Part shown: positions 46,820-49,454 of the stretch, one piece after another
How the letters are laid out: the number at the start of each line of letters is the position of its first letter
Position numbering within the stretch: position 1 is the stretch's first letter
IMG/VR virus record: IMGVR_UViG_3300048592_000179
Span: 1 to 49,454 of that record
Origin: a virus
Reading direction: 5' to 3' (one strand)
DNA: 49,454 nt
Position numbers and translations under genes: made by a program
Notes under the pieces: generated by a model
Seen by the model: the letters and a program-made list of their open reading frames with translations, nothing else
Databases searched by the model: none
What the model was told of the DNA's origin: nothing

Positions 46820-47248
46820 ATGAGACAGCTTTCGAGCGGGGTGCTGGTCAAGGCCGCCCTGGCAGTCACGACCGCAGGGACCAGCGAGATCGACGGGTCC
46901 ACCATCGACACCGCCGGTTACGAGGGCGTGATGTTCATCGCCAAGTTCGGCACGGCCGCGGCCAACAACACCCTTCAGGCGCAGCAGGACTCGGCGTCCG
47001 ACATGAGCACCGCCGCGGACCTGGAAGGGTCGAGCGTCGGGGTCGGGGCGTCGGACGAGATCGTGTGGCTGGACATCTACCGGCCCCGGGAGCGGTACGT
47101 GCGCGTGCAGGCCGAGCGCGGCACGAGCACCACCCTGGAATGGGGTGTGGCGCTGCTGTACGGCGCCAAGAACCAGCCTGTGGACAACACCGTGGCCGGC
47201 ACCATCCACGGCGAGACCCTCATCAGTCCCGCCGAAGGGACCGCCTGA
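46820..47248 (+). CDS. Probable head decoration or head-associated protein
   Basis: A protein of 142 residues with beta-rich, low-charge sequence (IDTAGYEGVMFIAKFGTAAAN, ERYVRVQAERGTSTTLEWGVALLYG). Its type is common directly downstream of HK97-type capsid genes. Decoration is inferred from position and composition, not motif. Confidence 0.6.
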   Translation: MRQLSSGVLVKAALAVTTAGTSEIDGSTIDTAGYEGVMFIAKFGTAAANNTLQAQQDSASDMSTAADLEGSSVGVGASDEIVWLDIYRPRERYVRVQAERGTSTTLEWGVALLYGAKNQPVDNTVAGTIHGETLISPAEGTA

Positions 47249-47277
47249 TCCACCGTGCCTTGAATGGCTACTCGGAG

Positions 47278-47302
47278 CCGGGGGTGGATCTACCACCCCC
47301 GG
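47278..47302 (+). terminator. Perfect 10-bp hairpin without T-run
   Basis: CCGGGGGTGG-ATCTA-CCACCCCCGG: ten-base perfect arms and a five-base loop in the 83-base gap between two head genes. Without a T-run it is more likely an RNA-stability or processing element, or a Rho-independent signal of low efficiency. It separates capsid/decoration from the next head genes. Confidence 0.6.
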
Positions 47303-47331
47303 GATCCGGGGCAACCAGCGGAGAATGAATC

Positions 47332-47829
47332 ATGGGTTACGAGCCCAAGGTGTACCGTAAGGACGGCGGCGACACGACCGTCGTGGCGAGTGGTGGGAAG
47401 ATCGACGTGGAGAGTGGGGGTCGCATCAACGACGCGGTGAACCCGATCGCCCACAACGTCAGGACCCGCTTCACCATCGCCCAGATCAACGCGGGCGCAA
47501 CGCTCCTGGCGGCCATCGCCGGGTATGCGTACCGGATGGTGTCCGCCGAGGCGATCTCCTACGGCGGCGCAGCGGGCGCGGTCACGACCGTGGACCTGCT
47601 CGGCACGCAGTCTGCCAGCGGCGTGAAGTTGGTCGCGTTCGCCCAGGCGAGCCTGACGCAGAGCGCTGTCCTCAAGGCTGGCGGCACGGGCGCCGCCGTC
47701 CTGGCCGATGGCGCCTCCTACGTGGCGTGTGACGCCAACACGGCCATCACCATCGGGAAGACGGGGTCCGACGTGACCACCGCGACCGGCGTGGACATCA
47801 ACTTCAGCTACACCATCGAGGCGGCGTAA
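47332..47829 (+). CDS. Head fiber or decoration-like protein
   Basis: A protein of 165 residues. N-terminus with repeated short beta turns (DTTVVASGGKIDVESGGRI), then Gly/Ala/Thr-rich strands. Typical of phage head-fiber/decoration proteins next to capsid genes. TAATG junction to the next gene. No diagnostic motif. Confidence 0.55.
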   Translation: MGYEPKVYRKDGGDTTVVASGGKIDVESGGRINDAVNPIAHNVRTRFTIAQINAGATLLAAIAGYAYRMVSAEAISYGGAAGAVTTVDLLGTQSASGVKLVAFAQASLTQSAVLKAGGTGAAVLADGASYVACDANTAITIGKTGSDVTTATGVDINFSYTIEAA

Positions 47830-48197
47830 TGTTCGCCAAGCGGCATTCGGTGGCCCTGACCACCGACGCGAGTGGGGACGCCACGGGGTACACGAACGCC
47901 GTCAACGGGAGGATCCACACCGTCCGCTACGCGAAGACGGACTTCGCGGACGGTGTGGATTTCACCGTGACCCTCGAGTCGACCGGGGAGACCGTCTGGG
48001 CCGAGTCGGACGTCAATGCCAGCGCCACGAGGGCGCCAAGGCAGGCGACGCACGGGACGGACGGTGCCGCGAGCCTGTATGCCGCCACGGGGGAGCCCGT
48101 GGAGGGCTTCATTGTGGCCGCCGACGACCGGATCAAGGTCGTGGTGGCGTCCGGGGGGAACGCGAAGTCGGGCACCTTCCACTTCGTCGTCGGGTAG
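47829..48197 (+). CDS. Small beta-rich head protein, function unknown
   Basis: A protein of 122 residues, ATG in a TAATG junction. Beta-rich (GRIHTVRYAKTDFADGVDFTV, FIVAADDRIKVVVASGG). It is in the place of small head or connector accessory proteins. No family is recognised. Confidence 0.55.
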   Translation: MFAKRHSVALTTDASGDATGYTNAVNGRIHTVRYAKTDFADGVDFTVTLESTGETVWAESDVNASATRAPRQATHGTDGAASLYAATGEPVEGFIVAADDRIKVVVASGGNAKSGTFHFVVG

Positions 48198-48201
48198 CCC
48201 G

Positions 48202-48786
48202 ATGGCCCTGGTCCGCGCCACGGACGCGACGGAAGAGCCGGTCACGGTCGCCGAGATGCGGGAGCACCTCCGGGTGGTTCCGTTCGAGGAGACCGGCTAC
48301 CTGGCGGGCCTCATCACGGCGGCACGGCGCCACATCGGCGATGCGCAGAACCGGTCGTTCGTGGACACGGTCTGGAACCTGTGGATGGACGAGTGGCCGC
48401 CCAGGTCGCACATCGTCCTTCCTCGGGCCCCCCTGCGGTCCGTGGCATCCGTGTCGTGGTTCGATGCGGCAGACGCCGAGACCGTGGTGTCTTCGGCGTC
48501 GTATATCGTCGACACGTACAGTCAGCCGGGCCGGATCGTCCTGCGGGACGGGTACTCCTGGCCCACTGGTAGCCTGCGGGCAGCAAACGGGGTGAAGGTC
48601 GCGTTCACGGCCGGGTACGGCACCGACGCGAGCAGCGTGCCCGCGAACACGAAGCACCTCATCAAGCTGCTCGTGTCGCACTGGTGGGACAACCGCGAGC
48701 CGGAACTGGTGGGGACGGTGAGCAAGCAGCTCCCCAAGACCCTCGAGTCGCTGATCTGGATGGACCGACTCGTGTTGGGACTATGA
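48202..48786 (+). CDS. gp6-like head-tail connector protein
   Basis: A protein of 194 residues. The pattern 'VTVAEMREHLRV ... GYLAGLITAARRHIGDAQNRSFVDTVWNLWMD ... W ... GRIVLRDG ... VKVAFTAGYG ... IKLLVSHWWDNRE' is typical of the HK97 gp6/phage head-tail connector family. It forms a ring under the portal. The next gene (glycosyltransferase-like) overlaps its stop by four bases. Confidence 0.88.
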   Translation: MALVRATDATEEPVTVAEMREHLRVVPFEETGYLAGLITAARRHIGDAQNRSFVDTVWNLWMDEWPPRSHIVLPRAPLRSVASVSWFDAADAETVVSSASYIVDTYSQPGRIVLRDGYSWPTGSLRAANGVKVAFTAGYGTDASSVPANTKHLIKLLVSHWWDNREPELVGTVSKQLPKTLESLIWMDRLVLGL

Positions 48787-49454
48787 CGGGCCGCCCCTTG
48801 GTGGTGCACCCGATGCACGGGCTCGGAGACGCGGTCTATCAACGACCGTTCGTTCGGTGGCACGCGCAGCGTCGGCCTGTGTTCATGAAGACGTTCTGGC
48901 CCGAGGTCTTCGCCGGCATCGGCTGCGCCGGGTTCCTGCGCCCCCCGGCGGGCATCGACCTGCGAACGGGCGCAAGGAACGCGGACGCGCAGCCCGCCGA
49001 CGTGTGGGCGACCGAGCCCGTGGGTGCCGAGCACATCCGGCCCGCCTACAACCTGGCCAGCGGCGAGACGATCTATGCGGAGCTCCGGCGTGAGTACGGC
49101 CTTTCCGTCTCCGAGGTCCCGGCCATGGACCTCCCGGACTTCGGACCGCCCCCCGTGGAGGCTCCCTACGCCGTCGTGCGGCCCGTGACGCTTCGCCGCG
49201 AGTGCTACACGCCTGCCAGGGCTCCGGACCCCTGCTACATCGCCGAGGCCGCTGACCGTCTGCGCGCCATGGGGTACCGCATCGTCAGTGTGGCCGACGT
49301 CGATGGCGTCGCAGAATGGGTGGAGGGCCCGGAGTACGAGGCTGACCACGTATTCCACGCCGGGGAGCTCGGGGTCGCTGATCTGTTCGCCCTGATCCAG
49401 GGCGCGTCCGTGGTGGTCGGCGGCGTGGGCTGGATCGTGCCCGCCGTGATCGCT
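48783..49454 (+). CDS. Glycosyltransferase-like protein, 5' part (gene crosses the contig ends)
   Basis: ATG 48783 overlaps the connector gene stop. The frame runs off the window; collapsing the 127-base overlap joins it in frame to base 1 and gives 300 residues ending at 358. The N-terminus 'RPLVVHPMHGLGDAVYQRPFVRW' resembles the 'GxGDxxxxxPxLR' entry of family 9 glycosyltransferases, and the C-terminal part matches too. It lies between the connector and the methyltransferase and head-closure genes. Virion or receptor glycan modification is the likely role. Confidence 0.65.
   Translation, partial: MTGRPLVVHPMHGLGDAVYQRPFVRWHAQRRPVFMKTFWPEVFAGIGCAGFLRPPAGIDLRTGARNADAQPADVWATEPVGAEHIRPAYNLASGETIYAELRREYGLSVSEVPAMDLPDFGPPPVEAPYAVVRPVTLRRECYTPARAPDPCYIAEAADRLRAMGYRIVSVADVDGVAEWVEGPEYEADHVFHAGELGVADLFALIQGASVVVGGVGWIVPAVIA
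49328..49454. repeat. Terminal direct repeat, right copy
   Basis: Identical to bases 1-127; see the left copy. It should be removed before circularising. Confidence 0.95.

Noticed and set aside
1-49454. tRNA genes, rRNA, insertion sequences, integrase or attachment site
   Set aside because: No cloverleaf, no transposase or recombinase motif and no att-like pair was recognised on either strand by eye; a tRNA scan would be needed to exclude tRNAs fully.

Overview
The window is one complete tailed-phage genome, not a chromosomal segment. The first 127 bases are repeated exactly as the last 127 bases (1-127 = 49328-49454). One gene runs off the right end and continues in frame at the left end, so the unit is a circular or circularly permuted genome of 49,327 bp cut inside a gene. 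The sequence is GC-rich, all recognisable genes lie on the + strand, and most genes touch or overlap by 1, 4 or 8 bases. Terminase, portal, protease and capsid are of the HK97 type. A 940-residue tape measure, a tail tube protein and no sheath gene indicate a siphovirus with a long non-contractile tail. A candidate spanin and a lipoprotein suggest a Gram-negative, high-GC host. No integrase, excisionase or clear CI-type repressor was seen, so a strictly lytic lifestyle is the simplest reading, though not proven.

Layout. 38.4-49.3 kb: HNH endonuclease, small and large terminase, a portal fused to a MuF-like domain, a double protease (S49 fused to the U35 prohead protease), a structured intergenic RNA, the major capsid protein, small head proteins, the gp6-like connector, then a glycosyltransferase-like gene that crosses the cut. 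0-12.7 kb: methyltransferase, head closure, gp10-like neck protein, tail terminator, tail tube, tail chaperone with a probable -1 frameshift, tape measure, tail tip, and receptor-binding proteins including a pectate-lyase-type tailspike. 13.0-17.6 kb: lysis region with six small membrane or spanin-like proteins, a lytic transglycosylase and an inserted DNA adenine methylase. 17.6-21.6 kb: a second set of probable virion proteins, one with twelve exact 20-residue repeats, ending with a small HExxH lipoprotein.

21.7-38.4 kb is the early region. It opens with a candidate promoter flanked by repeated operator-like sites and an HTH regulator. It carries an SSB-like protein with an acidic C-terminal tip, a Ref/DUF968-type HNH protein, a MazG-like pyrophosphohydrolase, an ASCH protein, a large SNF2-helicase/DNA-methyltransferase fusion, a RusA resolvase, a HAD phosphatase, many small zinc-ribbon proteins, a Gp37/Gp68 protein, a lambda-O-like initiator, a DnaC-like loader and a GerE-type HTH protein. 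Inside the initiator gene lie four C-run/A/G-run palindromes with centres 31-35 bp apart. I propose these as the replication origin, in the same arrangement as the iterons inside lambda O.

The most notable points are the intragenic iteron-like array, the helicase-methyltransferase fusion without a nuclease, the portal-MuF and S49-U35 fusions, the glycosyltransferase/methyltransferase pair inside the head-tail connector operon, and a recurrent 8-base stop/start overlap cassette in the early region. No database search could be run. All family names rest on motifs and gene order.
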